This document shows positions 40,972-51,192 of a stretch of DNA of 64,000 nucleotides, piece after piece. How positions within the stretch are numbered: the stretch's first letter is position 1; the number at the start of each line of letters is the position of its first letter. Source of the DNA: Blasia pusilla (lineage: Eukaryota; Marchantiophyta; Marchantiopsida; Blasiales); assembly GCA_050084515.1 (NCBI GenBank), contig CM114273.1, positions 9,176,001-9,240,000 of the forward strand. The letters are read 5' to 3'. The notes under the pieces are model-generated. The model was not told the origin of the DNA, ran no database searches, and saw nothing but the letters and a program-made list of their open reading frames with translations. A program made the position numbers and the translations under genes.

Positions 40972-42200
40972 GGTAATGGGAAAGCTTTGTTTTGCGGTTT
41001 CATCGATTTCATGAAAGCTTTTGATACTGTACCTCGTAAGCTCTTATGGGAAAGGCTGCAAGCCATTGGAGTACCACCAAATCTACTAGTAGCCGTGGCC
41101 ACGTTATACCATTCCATTTGGGCCAAGATCAAAGGTTCACAAACTCAAGAGATCTTGAGTACCATCGGAGTCATTCAAGGTTGCCCTCTCTCCCCTACTC
41201 TATTTGGAGTTTTCATAGATGATATCAAAAAGAGGTTGGAGGAATATGATAGTGAAGGTGTTAAGCTTGGAGACTTTGTCATCAAAGCTCTATTGTATCC
41301 AGATGATATGAGATTACTAGCACGTGATGGCATTAGTTTACAAAAATACCTCGACACTTTGGCAAGGTTTTGTACCCAGAATTAGATGGAGATTAATATG
41401 GAGAAGTCTAAAGTCATTCTAGTGGGTACTAGATCCAAGTTCTTGTTCTTTTACAAAGGTCTACAATTAGAGCAAGTGAAGAGTTACAAATATCTAGGCA
41501 TTGATTTCTCTCATGACTATAGTTGGGCACTTTGCGTGCAAAAGAGAGTAGAAGCTTGTTACAAAGCTCTATATTCATTTTTAAATCGGTGTAGAAGAGC
41601 TCATCTTGTGTCATGGGGTCTTAGGAAGTTCTTATTTAGGGGCTTAGTGTTGCCGGTGGTCTTATATGGGACCCAAGTTTAGCGCCCTAGTTGTAAGAAG
41701 ACAAGTTGGGAGCGCGTGGAGAGTGAGCAAAACATCTGTCTACAAGAAGAATTGGGTCTAAGAAACCAAACTCCTTATACTATTCTTCTTGCAGAAACAA
41801 GTTGTCTTCCTCTAGAGGATGAAGGTCTTTACTTGACCATCACTTATATCGCAAGGGTGAGATCTCTTGATGTTTCTCGCCTCCCTCATCAAGCTTTGCG
41901 AGACACAGGTTCTATAGGATGGTGGATGATGGATGTGGTGACTTGGTCCTCAAAGTGGAATATGGCGGAATGCGATTGGGACTTGAAACCGATGGCACTC
42001 CGCAAGCATCTACAGAAACAATTTCTTAACATTATTTGGAGCAGCCGGGGCACAAAAATGGAGTTTTTATCAACTTGATGTTAATCCTATGCTTGTATAT
42101 TATGAACAAGGATACCTACTTGCGGGGCTTGAGAGTGCGTACATCGATGGCCACCCGGCACTATGGTCGTACCCATGGCGTAAGGAGTTTCTGCATGTAG
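40972..42200 (+). mobile_element. 5'-truncated LINE, RT domain, type 2 end
   Basis: Starts with AAGGGTAATGGGAAAGC and reads the RT palm (FDTVPRKLLWERLQAIGVPP, GVIQGCPLSPTLFGVF). The catalytic box reads LLYPDDMRLL (YPDD instead of YADD), so it is probably inactive. The thumb region follows to about 42078 with stops at 41384, 41682 and elsewhere. From about 42122 the sequence differs from the LINEs at 35 kb and 51 kb (CTTGAGAGTGCG...CATCGATGGCCACCCGGCAC) and ends without a tail near 42200. Confidence 0.85.
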
Positions 42201-42224
42201 TCGACTTCACAACATCCCAAATAT

Positions 42225-42835
42225 TAAACGACCTCTAATAAAGTATTACCGAATCTCCAACACCATACAACTTCTGCTCTAGAAATTTTTTGTACTTGAA
42301 ATTAGCAAGACTAGGGAGCCTATTGACATTCCACGTTGCCTCAAAATTTCAGCTCTACATGACACTTCACCTCAAAGATTTGGCCACCGCAAGATTCTGA
42401 TATGAAATACTGAAATCTAGAAGAACAAAAATTAAAATCTCTCACAACTTCGTCTTTGTGACTCATTTGTGCTTAAAATTTTCAAGGCTAAGGAACCTCT
42501 TTACATCTCACGTTTTCTCAAAATCTCAGCTTCATATGATAGTTCATGTCAAAGATATGGCCTCCGCAAGATTCAGATCTGAAACCCTCAAATCTAGAAG
42601 AGGAGAAACTCAAATCTCTCACAACTTCGTCTGTGTAACTCAGTTGTGCTTGAAATTTTCCGGGCTAAAGTGCATCCTCATACTCCATGTTAACTCAAAA
42701 TCTGAGGTCCATGTGAGGCTTCATCTCAAAGATATGACCTCCGCAAGATTCTAATCTGAAATCCTGAAATCTAGAAGAACATAAACTCAAATCTCTCACA
42801 ACTTTGTCTGTGTAACTCGGTTATTAGGTCTCCAA
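42225..42835 (-). repeat. Tandem satellite, 177-bp unit, about 3.5 copies, reversed
   Basis: TCTAGAAGA markers at 42417, 42594 and 42771 give an exact 177-bp period. Each unit carries CTCTCACAACTTCGTCT, CTCATTTGTGCTT and CCTCCGCAAGATTC. The reverse complement matches the satellite at 17588-18620. Confidence 0.9.
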
Positions 42836-42839
42836 GAGT

Positions 42840-44770
42840 CTTGTTCAGAGTGCTCTACAACAATTTGTATGGGACGTCTTGAAACATGCCCACGAATGTC
42901 CCCACCAATGTGGACATCTTTCTCGATAGGAGTTCCAACTAGGTACTGATTGAAAGCTTCCACATACAATTTCTCATCCCCAGACCTAATAGCGGCTCTA
43001 ACATAAAGCGCGTAAATGGAAGGGCCCTTTTGCTTGGTTATGCCCTTAGTGAGGAAGACGTGGGAGGCTATAGATTTTGGCATTGCTCTTGCCTGGTCTT
43101 GTTGGCATGCCTCAATGAGAGATATTTTTTGAGATGTCTATGATGACCCCCAGGAGGAATGGACATTCTCGGCTCCGCTTGTGTTGGGGCAGATGGGATT
43201 TTTGTGAATGTTAAGTCCCTACACACGAAAACTTATCAATTGATGGAGGGAATGCCTAAGTGTTGAATGCTTGCAATTGGTCGGAATCTGACGGGTTGCA
43301 AGATTAATTTATCTCACTTGTAACTTGCAACCCATCGGATTCCGATGGGTTGCAAGATGAACTTTTTTCAAGAAAAAAATGCAACATGTGGGATTCCGAG
43401 GCGTTGCAAGATGATTTTTTTTCAAAAAAAAGTAAGTAGCGACCCGTCGCGTTTCGATGGGTTGCATAATGATCTTTTTTCGCCAAAAAGTAACTTGCAA
43501 CTCGTCGGATTCCGATGGGTTGCAAGATAAACTATTTTTACAAACCAAGTAACTTGCAACCTGTCGGATTCCGACGGCTTGCGAGGCGAACTTTTTTAGA
43601 AAAAAACTTGCAACTTGTCAGAATCCGACAGGTTGCATGATGAACTTGTTTTGAAGAAACAACCTGTCGGATTCCAACGGGTTGCGAGGCAAACTGTTTT
43701 AGAAAAAAAGTAATTTGCAACTCCTCGGATTCTGACGGGTTGCATGATGAACTTTTTTCCCAAAAAAATGACTTGAAGCTCGTCAAATTCCGACGGGTTG
43801 CATGATCACCTTTTTAAAAAATAAATTACAACCCGTCGTATTTCGACGGGTTGCATTACGAACTTTTTTCGCAAAAGAGACGCAACCTTACACTTGGACC
43901 ATATACTTGGAAAAAATGGAGAAAACTCACCTCCCGCATAAAGTTTCCCCATTGCCTCATACGGACGGACGGTACACCAACTGAGCCACAAACACAATTC
44001 TTTGTATCTCCCCTCAATCACATGCTTTCTCCACCACACATGAAGCTCTTCTTGGCACTCCATGGCTTGTTTCAAAGTTTTGCTATCCTTGCAACGTTGA
44101 AGTAGAGCTACATGCTTTGTTCTCTTAGTCTCCTTGATGCAGGATTTTGTGTAGCAAGTCACAGACTATTGCCAATGGAAAGCATCCGATCTTTTCCCTT
44201 ACCGGTTGAACTCCCTGCCCCCCCAAGAACACTTCCCTGATCGCAATCCATCCCGGTTGGGCATTTTCCACCATGAAGCCATATATTTCAGGAGGAGGTC
44301 TTTTGTTTTCCTTCACCACCTCTAGTAAGCGTAACCAACACATCTTGAAACTGCAAACATCTTCCGTTTTACACCTCATAGCAAAAATGGTTTTGAGACC
44401 CTTCTCCACATGGTTGTAAACGTGTGCACCCATGGTCAACCATCCATTTAACACCCTATAGCAAATATCAAAGCTAACCCAGCTCCCAAATAGATCTTCT
44501 CTCTCCCTCATTCTGTCAATAAGATCCAGGCCGCTAGACAAGCCTGTAGTAGACATTTTGAAGATATAAGCCCTAGATCCCTCGCCTCCTTGGCCCATGA
44601 ACTGCCATCTGTGAATGAATGGAAACTGTGAGTTGGCCTTGATCATGGAAATAGCATCCATCTTCGTGGTCTTTCCATCAAATATTTGTATTTGATGCAG
44701 TAAGTTCTTGAAGCTTTGAGGATCAACCAAGAAAGCAAGATTTTCCCAAAGTTGCTTCTTCTGAGCTGCC
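42840..44770 (-). pseudogene. Gene X C-terminal part (unrecognised family, possible DNA methyltransferase relative)
   Basis: Two coding blocks on the minus strand. Upstream block 44765-43925: residues such as LVDPQSFKNLLHQIQIFDG, IKANSQFPFIHRWQFM, ENAQPGWIAIREVFLGGQG, LAIVCDLLHKILHQGD, then after a frame change ECQEELHVWWRKHVIEGRY and CTVRPYEAMGKLYAGG. That block ends at a strong donor (GGGAG|GTGAGT, near 43934). Downstream block about 43200-42840: PKSIASHVFLTKGITKQKGP, EAFNQYLVGTPIEKDV. The palindrome array 43270-43870 lies between them, so it sits in an intron. The 5' side is cut by a LINE at 44775. I infer that this is the C-terminal half of the same family as 48064-52764. The segment ending LHQGD resembles the approach to the AdoMet-binding motif of amino-methyltransferases, but the motif itself is not visible. 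Confidence 0.45.
43270..43870. repeat. Palindrome array 1 (11 units, ~53-60 bp period)
   Basis: Each unit holds a ~27-bp imperfect palindrome with arms like GCAACCCGTCGGA and TCCGACGGGTTGC, followed by ATGATGAACTTTTTT and an A-rich stretch ending AAGTAACTT. Palindrome starts are near 43273, 43327, 43380, 43440, 43497, 43556, 43610, 43663, 43717, 43776 and 43829. Unit 2 has arms changed in a matching way (CCCATCGG with CCGATGGG). The array lies in an intron of the gene X C-terminal part. Confidence 0.95.
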
Positions 44771-44774
44771 CGTG

Positions 44775-46003
44775 AAGGGCAATGGGAAAGCTTTGTTTTC
44801 CGGTTTCATCGATTTCAAGAAATCTTTTGATATTGTACCTCGTAAGCTCTTATGGGATCGGTTGCAAGCCATTGGAGTACCACCAAATCTCCTAGCAGCC
44901 ATGGCCACGTTATACCATTCCGTTCGGGCCAAGATCAAAGGTTCACAAACTTAAGAGATCTTAAGTACCATCGGAGTCATTCAAGGTTTCCCTCTCTTCC
45001 CTACTCTACTAGATTCAAGTTCTCATTCTTTTACAAAGGTCTACAATTAGATCAAATGAAGAGTTACAAATATTTAGGTATCGATTTCTCTCATGACTAT
45101 AGTTGGGCACTTTGTGTGCAAAAGAGAGTAGAAACTGGTTACAACACTCTATATTCATTTTTAAATCGGTGTAGAAGAGCTCATCTTGTATCTTGGGGTC
45201 TTAAGAAGTTCTTATTTAGGAGCTTAGTGTTGCCGGTGGTCTTATATCGGACCCAAGGTTGGGAGCGCGTGGAGAGTGAGCAAAAGATCTTTCTACAAGA
45301 AGAATTGGGTCTAAGAAACCAAACTCCTTATGCCATTCTTCTTGCGGAAAAAAGTTGTCTTCCTCTAGAGACTGAAGGTCTTTACTTGACCATCACTTAT
45401 ATTGCAAGGATGAGATCTCTTGATGTTTCTCGCCTCCCTCATCAAACTTTGCGAGCCACACATTCTATAGGATGGATGACGGATATGGTGACTTGGTCTT
45501 CAAAGTGGAATGTGGCAGAACGCGATTGGGACTTGAAACCGATGGTACTCCGCGAGCATCTACATAAGCAATTTCTTAACATTATTTGGAGTAGCCCGGG
45601 CACAAAAATGGAGTTTTTATCAACTTCATGTTAATCCTATGCTTATATATTGTGACCAAGGATACCTACTTGCGGGGCTTAAGAGTGCGGACATCGATGG
45701 CCACCCGACAGTATGGTCGTACCCACGACGTAAGGAGTTTGTGCATTTTTGGGAGGGAATTGGGAAGAATTCAAAACTCTGTTCGTATCGAGAAAGGGGC
45801 ATCTTGGACTTCTGCACTCTAAGGATCCAACGCATTGGCAACGAGATACAATCCAAGGACCAGCTGGGTCCGCGCTCGTTCGCTGCAATTCGCACCATCG
45901 ATAAGAGTCCAATTTTCAATCGATACCCTTCAAGCGACCTCCATATTTCTTTGGAGCAGGACCAACAAGTGGAGGCAGCTCAAAAATGTAGTCTTCATCA
46001 TAG
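44775..46003 (+). mobile_element. 5'-truncated LINE with internal deletion, type 2 end
   Basis: Begins AAGGGCAATGGGAAAGC, the same point as the copy at 40972. Reads FIDFKKSFDIVPRKLLWDRL, then loses the part holding the catalytic YADD box near 45005, and resumes with KSYKYLGIDFSHDYSWALCV through to about 45634. From 45670 it carries the same alternative end as 42122-42200 (CATCGATGGCCACCCGACAG) and extends further, to about 46003. No repeat tail. Confidence 0.8.
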
Positions 46004-46372
46004 ATGGTAAATATATCAAGCCCGTGGGACCCAAAGGGTCAAAAGGCTAAAAAACACATCCTAAAGACCTTCTCTTAGCTATTGCCTCGAGCACTTGAGC
46101 GATGAATAATGACATCCCTAATATAGCAACCTTAATCATAAAGCACTAGTTGTAGTAAAGAATAGAAATTCTCCACATCTATTTTATGAGCTAGTCTAAT
46201 CTCTTCATACCTTGGACATGTAACAAACACATGCTCTTCATCCTCAATACTCTCTCCGTCACATAACTTACAGATTCATTCACTTCTATCAATATTAAGC
46301 CATCATCCTTCCTCAATTCCTAACTTATGAGACCCAATTCTGTGTCGTGCGATAATATGACGTAAGAACCTG
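46004..46372 (-). mobile_element. 5'-truncated LINE 3' end with tail
   Basis: Starts GATGGTAAATATATCAAGCCCGTGGG and reads back through the 3' UTR and the C-terminal cysteine cluster (reverse complement of the segment near 35580-35640) to TGACGTAAGAACC at 46372. Confidence 0.8.
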
Positions 46373-46374
46373 AA

Positions 46375-46795
46375 CATACGTTGTTGGCAGCTCATCCACT
46401 ATAATGTGCCTGAACGGTTTCAAGGGAAAAGAAGAAAGCAAAGAATTCCCCGAAACTCGAATTAGGAATGAGTAAGCAGATGTTGGGTTAGATATGTTTT
46501 CCAAAGATCCTCTGAGATCGACGACATCCGAGATGTCCACAGCTTCAATGGTGACATTCCATGCTTGTGAAATTGGAGTCGATGCTCGATCGACCGAAGC
46601 AGCCGTGCCAAACATGGAGCATGGAGCACTCGAAGATTTTGGACCGTCTTCATGAGTCGCAGAAATGATCAGAGGTAGACCATAAACTCTGAATTGTCCA
46701 TAGGAGTATGGAAAGAGGTTCCACACTTTGGAGCCTCCTATCTCCGATTGGATTATTTCACCAATGACATCATCTGTTCCATCAAACTTAACATC
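46375..46795 (-). other. Open reading segment, unidentified
   Basis: From about 46795 down to 46375 a frame without stops reads residues such as VWNLFPYSYGQFRVYGLPLI and WNVTIEAVDISDVVDLRGSL. It has a protein-like composition but no family I recognise. A LINE end abuts its 3' side, so it may be the remainder of an interrupted gene. Confidence 0.3.
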
Positions 46796-46799
46796 CTTG

Positions 46800-47205
46800 G
46801 ATACAAAGATGGTTCCAATATGGAGAAGAAATTGGAGTGAGAGAAAATGTTCTTAGACAATTACATGAATATCACCAGGTTGGGCTCAAATTATCTATGA
46901 TTGAGGAAGGCCCGCTAGATGACTACCACATGTAAGCTTCGCATAATTGTCCATTTGGATAAGACCCAGAATGATTGCCAAGATAGAGGAATAAAAATGA
47001 GAGTAAGAATGAGCATAAGAATGAGAATGTTGAATTTATAGTGAACAATGTCCGTTTAAATTCTGACAGAACATGTAGTTGGTAGGTAGGTTGAACCATT
47101 GTCATGTGAATGGACCTGCGAGAAAGGAATATTCATATATGCTGGATTTGCCTGGATTTCTTGAACCCGTGGCAGCCGGACAAGTTGGAATATGGACTCA
47201 AGGGG
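46800..47205. other. No feature recognised
   Basis: AT-rich stretch between the unidentified open segment and palindrome array 2. Confidence 0.4.
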
Positions 47206-47207
47206 AA

Positions 47208-47560
47208 CTCCAACCCGTCGGAATCTGAAGGGTTGGAAATCGTAAGGAGGGATGTCAGCAAAACCAACCCTAAACCCTAAATGCCTCTCGATGAGTTGAA
47301 TTGAGTTTGATTTTGAGTGCAACCCGTCGGAGTGCGACGGATCGCAATATGAACGGACTCAAAACGGCGCTCCCTGAGGCACTCAGTTAGGCAGTAAGGC
47401 AGCAAGGGTTCCATGCAACTCGTCGGAATCTGACAAGTTGCACGTATCAGGCTGAATGGTCCTTATGCAACCCGTCGGAGTCAGAAAAGTTGCATGGGAT
47501 ACAGGCTGGAGGGAGCCAGTGCAACCCGTCGGGGTCCGACAGGTTTACCGCGCGGAACAT
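47208..47560. repeat. Palindrome array 2 (about 5 units, irregular spacing)
   Basis: Units near 47213, 47320, 47417, 47467 and 47520, with the same palindrome core (CAACCCGTCGGAG...). Spacing is 50-107 bp and the right arms are more decayed than in arrays 1 and 3. It lies 5' of the gene X N-terminal part and could be in its upstream region or a first intron. Confidence 0.85.
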
Positions 47561-47699
47561 GCACCGTAACGCTCCATCGTCATACAACCGGTTCCCGTCG
47601 TACACCAACGGTCGAGTCCAATGGCTCCGAAAGTATATAAGGACCAATTTCGAACCTTTTCACTTTTCCATTCTACACTTTTTCGTGTTGTTTTCAACA

Positions 47700-47740
47700 A
47701 CGGGCTTGATCTATTTACCATTTATCATTTATCAACTCCC
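47700..47740 (+). mobile_element. LINE tail remnant
   Basis: CGGGCTTGATCTATTTACC followed by ATTTATC repeats is the terminal ~35 bp of the LINE 3' end, with nothing else of the element present. Confidence 0.6.
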
Positions 47741-49204
47741 CCGTTCACACGACTATGAAATCTGACTTTCCAGTTACTCGGACATTTAGAAGGTTGGTGA
47801 TTGTCTCTTCATTTGGGGGCTACAATAGTAAGTGACAATAGTTCGAGTTGAATCGATATTTTCTAGAGGAAACGACGATTCAGGTCAAACTCCTTCGCGC
47901 AATGTTTGATTCAAGACTTATTTCAGGATGACTAAAAAAAAACTCCGAACCAACAAGGTTGGGAGCTTCTCGCCCAAGTCCGGCGGAACTCCGTCTTCTG
48001 TAACTTGACACACGTCCGCAGATGTAAGGCGAGAGGAAATTGAGTAGCGCGAGCGGGAAACCAAAATGAGGAAGCAGGAAATGTTGTCAAAACTAGCTCT
48101 GGAGAAGCTCACAAAGGAAGAGGAGAAGCGAGAAGAAAATTGCTCGCGGATGCGAAGAAGGCCGAGAAGAAACGCATGGAGGCGGAGATCAAGTAGAAGA
48201 AGAGGCAGGATGCCGCATTTCCGAAAGCTGAATTGGCAAAAGCCAGGAAGGAAAAGGCAGTCGCTATAGAAGAAGAACCCTCCTAGTGACCCACCGAGAG
48301 TTTGGAAATGGAGGATGTGTCATCCATGAGGTTGAGTCATCCAATGCAGGAGACCAATACTGACGAGCTTCCAGAGACCAACGAGGAAGTTGTTAGAACC
48401 CCGAGTGTTGAGATCATGTAGATCTCGGAAGGAGAAGGGGAAGAATCTTCTACATCTCAGAAGCCTGTTGAAGAATTTGATCTCTTCGAAATTGAATAGT
48501 TTCCGATAAACTTTCCGAATGAGGCTCCATAGTAGCTTGTTGGACTTGACATGGACCCAATTTTTGAGCGGGTAAGCATTGTTCTACAGTTCTCTCCACA
48601 TTGTTTTAGTGCTAGTTGTTTGGAAAATTTGAATTGACAATGTGACATTCGCGAGGTGGTCAAGCATATGGCATTGGTGGATGGCCCGAATGCCCCAAGG
48701 ATTCCTCTTTGCCAACTCCAAACGATGGAATATGTCAGAGAAATCCAATCGGAGGAAGACATTGACAAGTTGAAGCAGTCCGTGGAAACAACTTCATACG
48801 TTGATAGCTTCCCACCTTTCTATGTTCAACCATATGATGAGCATGGAACCCAGACTTTGGTAACGGAGGAAGACCTCGAGAGTCTTGATGCTTTTTGGAG
48901 ACTGAGGGACATAGAGTTTGGGAAGGCAATGGCAGGAACCCAATACAAGTGGATGTAGAACTTGTACTTTTTCATGTGGGATGGCAACCACCGATTCAAG
49001 GCGTGGTCGTAGTTTGCAGCAGAGCGTCCAAACTCCCTTGAGAGTCACTTCTGCATTAGGGAAGTGGTCCTCCATTCCTACCTGAATCACATGGCCATAG
49101 TGGAAATGGCCATGCACTCCATGAACACGTAGGTATCCTAAATCTTTTCTTCCTGAAAATGAACCGGTTTCGACACATCGGATCCGAGAATCAAGTCATC
49201 ATTA

Positions 49205-49975
49205 ACAATAGCTACAACCCGTTGGTGGGACTCCGAAGGATTCCTTTTGGCCCTCTATTGAGTTTCCTGGAAAGCCATCAGAGTCCGTCAGGTTGCACAA
49301 TCTCAAGTGTGGCCATCCCACTAGGACAGGCCCTGCAACCCGTCAGAGTACGAGGGGTTGCAGATTTAGGAGAGGGCGTGGTTTGAGTGGCCGATCATGC
49401 AACGTGTTGGACTCCGATGGGTTGCATGATCTTTACAGAAGGATTCTCACTTGGGGTTGCTGTGCAACCCGTCGGTCTCCGATGGATTGCAAAGCCATGC
49501 AAACCAAGCCCTTTCCTGGAGGACCAGGTCCTTGCTTGTGCAACCCGTCGGACTCCGACGGGTTGCAAACCACTCAAACCAAGGTCTTTCCAACTGCGTA
49601 TGCAACCCGTCGCAGTCCGACGGGTTGCACAAGCAAGGACTTCTTGCAACCTGTCAGACTCCAACGGGTTGCAAGTGGAAAAACTAGCGTCAAAATCCTG
49701 AACCCGGATAAAAACATAAAACTTGGTGTGGGTGGCTTTGCAACTCGTCGATTTCCGACGGAATGAATTTTTGAATTTACTGGACTCAAGGTGCAACCTG
49801 ACGGACTACGACAGGTTGCAACCCAACTTGGATGGACCCGGATGCAAACCGTCAATTTCCGGCGGATTGCACAGAAGAACCTTTTGGAACAACCCGTCGG
49901 ACTCCCGCGGGTTGCAAATAGTTGTCAATTTGTTTGTCTGCTTCCAACTCGTCGTTAATCGACGGGTTGCTAGTT
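49205..49975. repeat. Palindrome array 3 (about 12 units) inside a gene X intron
   Basis: Units from about 49214 to 49970. The one at 49540-49566 is perfect: 13-nt arms (GCAACCCGTCGGA and its complement) around a single central base. Spacers of 20-60 bp are mostly non-repetitive, unlike array 1. The array fills the intron 49129-49999. Because the palindrome contains no stop codon in any frame, long spurious open frames appear here on both strands. Confidence 0.95.
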
Positions 49976-50403
49976 GTAAATTCTCGTTGATGTTTGCAGC
50001 ATTTTATCTGAAGGGAATGTTACCCATCATTGGATCCAAGAATGCGACCGAGTGAGGATGGTTCTTACAACGCACCCGTCGCAATACAAAGGATTCCTCA
50101 AAGAGGAGTTGGTGGATGAGATGCTTGCAAAAGGAGCGCAAATCAAAAAGAAGACTTGGGCCAACACATTCATTTCCCAAGATGCAGCTGTTACAATACT
50201 CTGCTCGTCAAAAATCTAGGCGGCAAAAAGAAGCGCGACACTGGAGCTAGAGCGGAGAGGGAATTTTTTGGCTTCTGACAGAGCCAAGTTCATTCAAGCT
50301 GCGGTGTCGGCAACGATCATGTACCTTGCGAGCAAGATGCAGCGGTACATCGCCGTCCTCAACCTTGAGCTCAGGCCTGACTTCTACAAAGAGTTGAAGC
50401 CAA

Positions 50404-51192
50404 ACCCTAGAAACCAAACTCCTTATGCTATTCTTCTTGCGGAAACAAGTTTTCTTCCTCTAGAGGCTGAAGCTCTTTACTTGACCATCACTTATATCGC
50501 AAGGGTGAGATGTCTTGATGTTTCTCACCTACCTCATCAAGCTTTGCTAGCCACACATTCTATAGGGTGGATGGCGGATGTGGTAACTTGGTCTTCAAAG
50601 TGGAATGTGGCGGAACGCAATTGGGACTTGAAACCAATGGCACTCCGCGTGCATCTACGTAAGCAATTTCTCAACATTATTTGGAGCCACCCGGGCACCA
50701 AAATGGAGTTTTATCAACTTCATGTTAATCCTATGCTTGTATATTATGAGCAAGGATACCTACTTGCAAAGATCTTCACGTTCTTACGTCATATTATCGC
50801 ACGACATAGAACTGGATCTCATAGGCTAGGAATTGAGGAAGAAGGATGGTTTAATATTGATAGAAGTGAACAATTTTTAGGTTATGTGACGGAGAAAATA
50901 TTGAGGATGAAGAGCATGTGTTTGTTACATGTCCAAGGTATGAAGAGATTAGACTAGCTCATAAAATAGATGTGGAGAATTTCTATTCTTTACTACAACT
51001 AGTGCCTTATGATTTAGGTTGTTATATTAGGGACGTCATTATTCATTCCTCAAGTGGTCTAGGCAGTAGCTAGGAGAAGGTCTTTAGGATCTTTTTTTGG
51101 GTCAGTGAATGAATGACTTATAATGTGTTTTTCAGCCTTTTGACCCTTTGGATCCCACGGGCTTGATCTATTTACCATTTACCATTTGCCAT
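50404..51192 (+). mobile_element. 5'-truncated LINE inserted in gene X
   Basis: Begins within the thumb region (RNQTPYAILLAETSFLPLEA) immediately after a gene X exon and runs through a conserved frame to about 50957, the C-terminal cysteine cluster, the 3' UTR and the tail CCACGGGCTTGATCTATTTACCATTTACC at about 51150-51190. Apart from one frame change near 50870 it is among the best-preserved LINE ends in the window. Confidence 0.88.

Noticed and set aside
43270-43870. CRISPR-like look of regularly spaced palindromic repeats
   Set aside because: The context is a plant nuclear genome, there are no cas-like genes, the linker between palindromes is itself repeated, and array units vary. It is a minisatellite or intronic array.
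49293-49855. Long overlapping open frames on both strands with repeated 'ATRRSPTGC' or 'CNPSDSDGL' peptides
   Set aside because: They come from the stop-free palindrome read in all frames and lie inside an intron.
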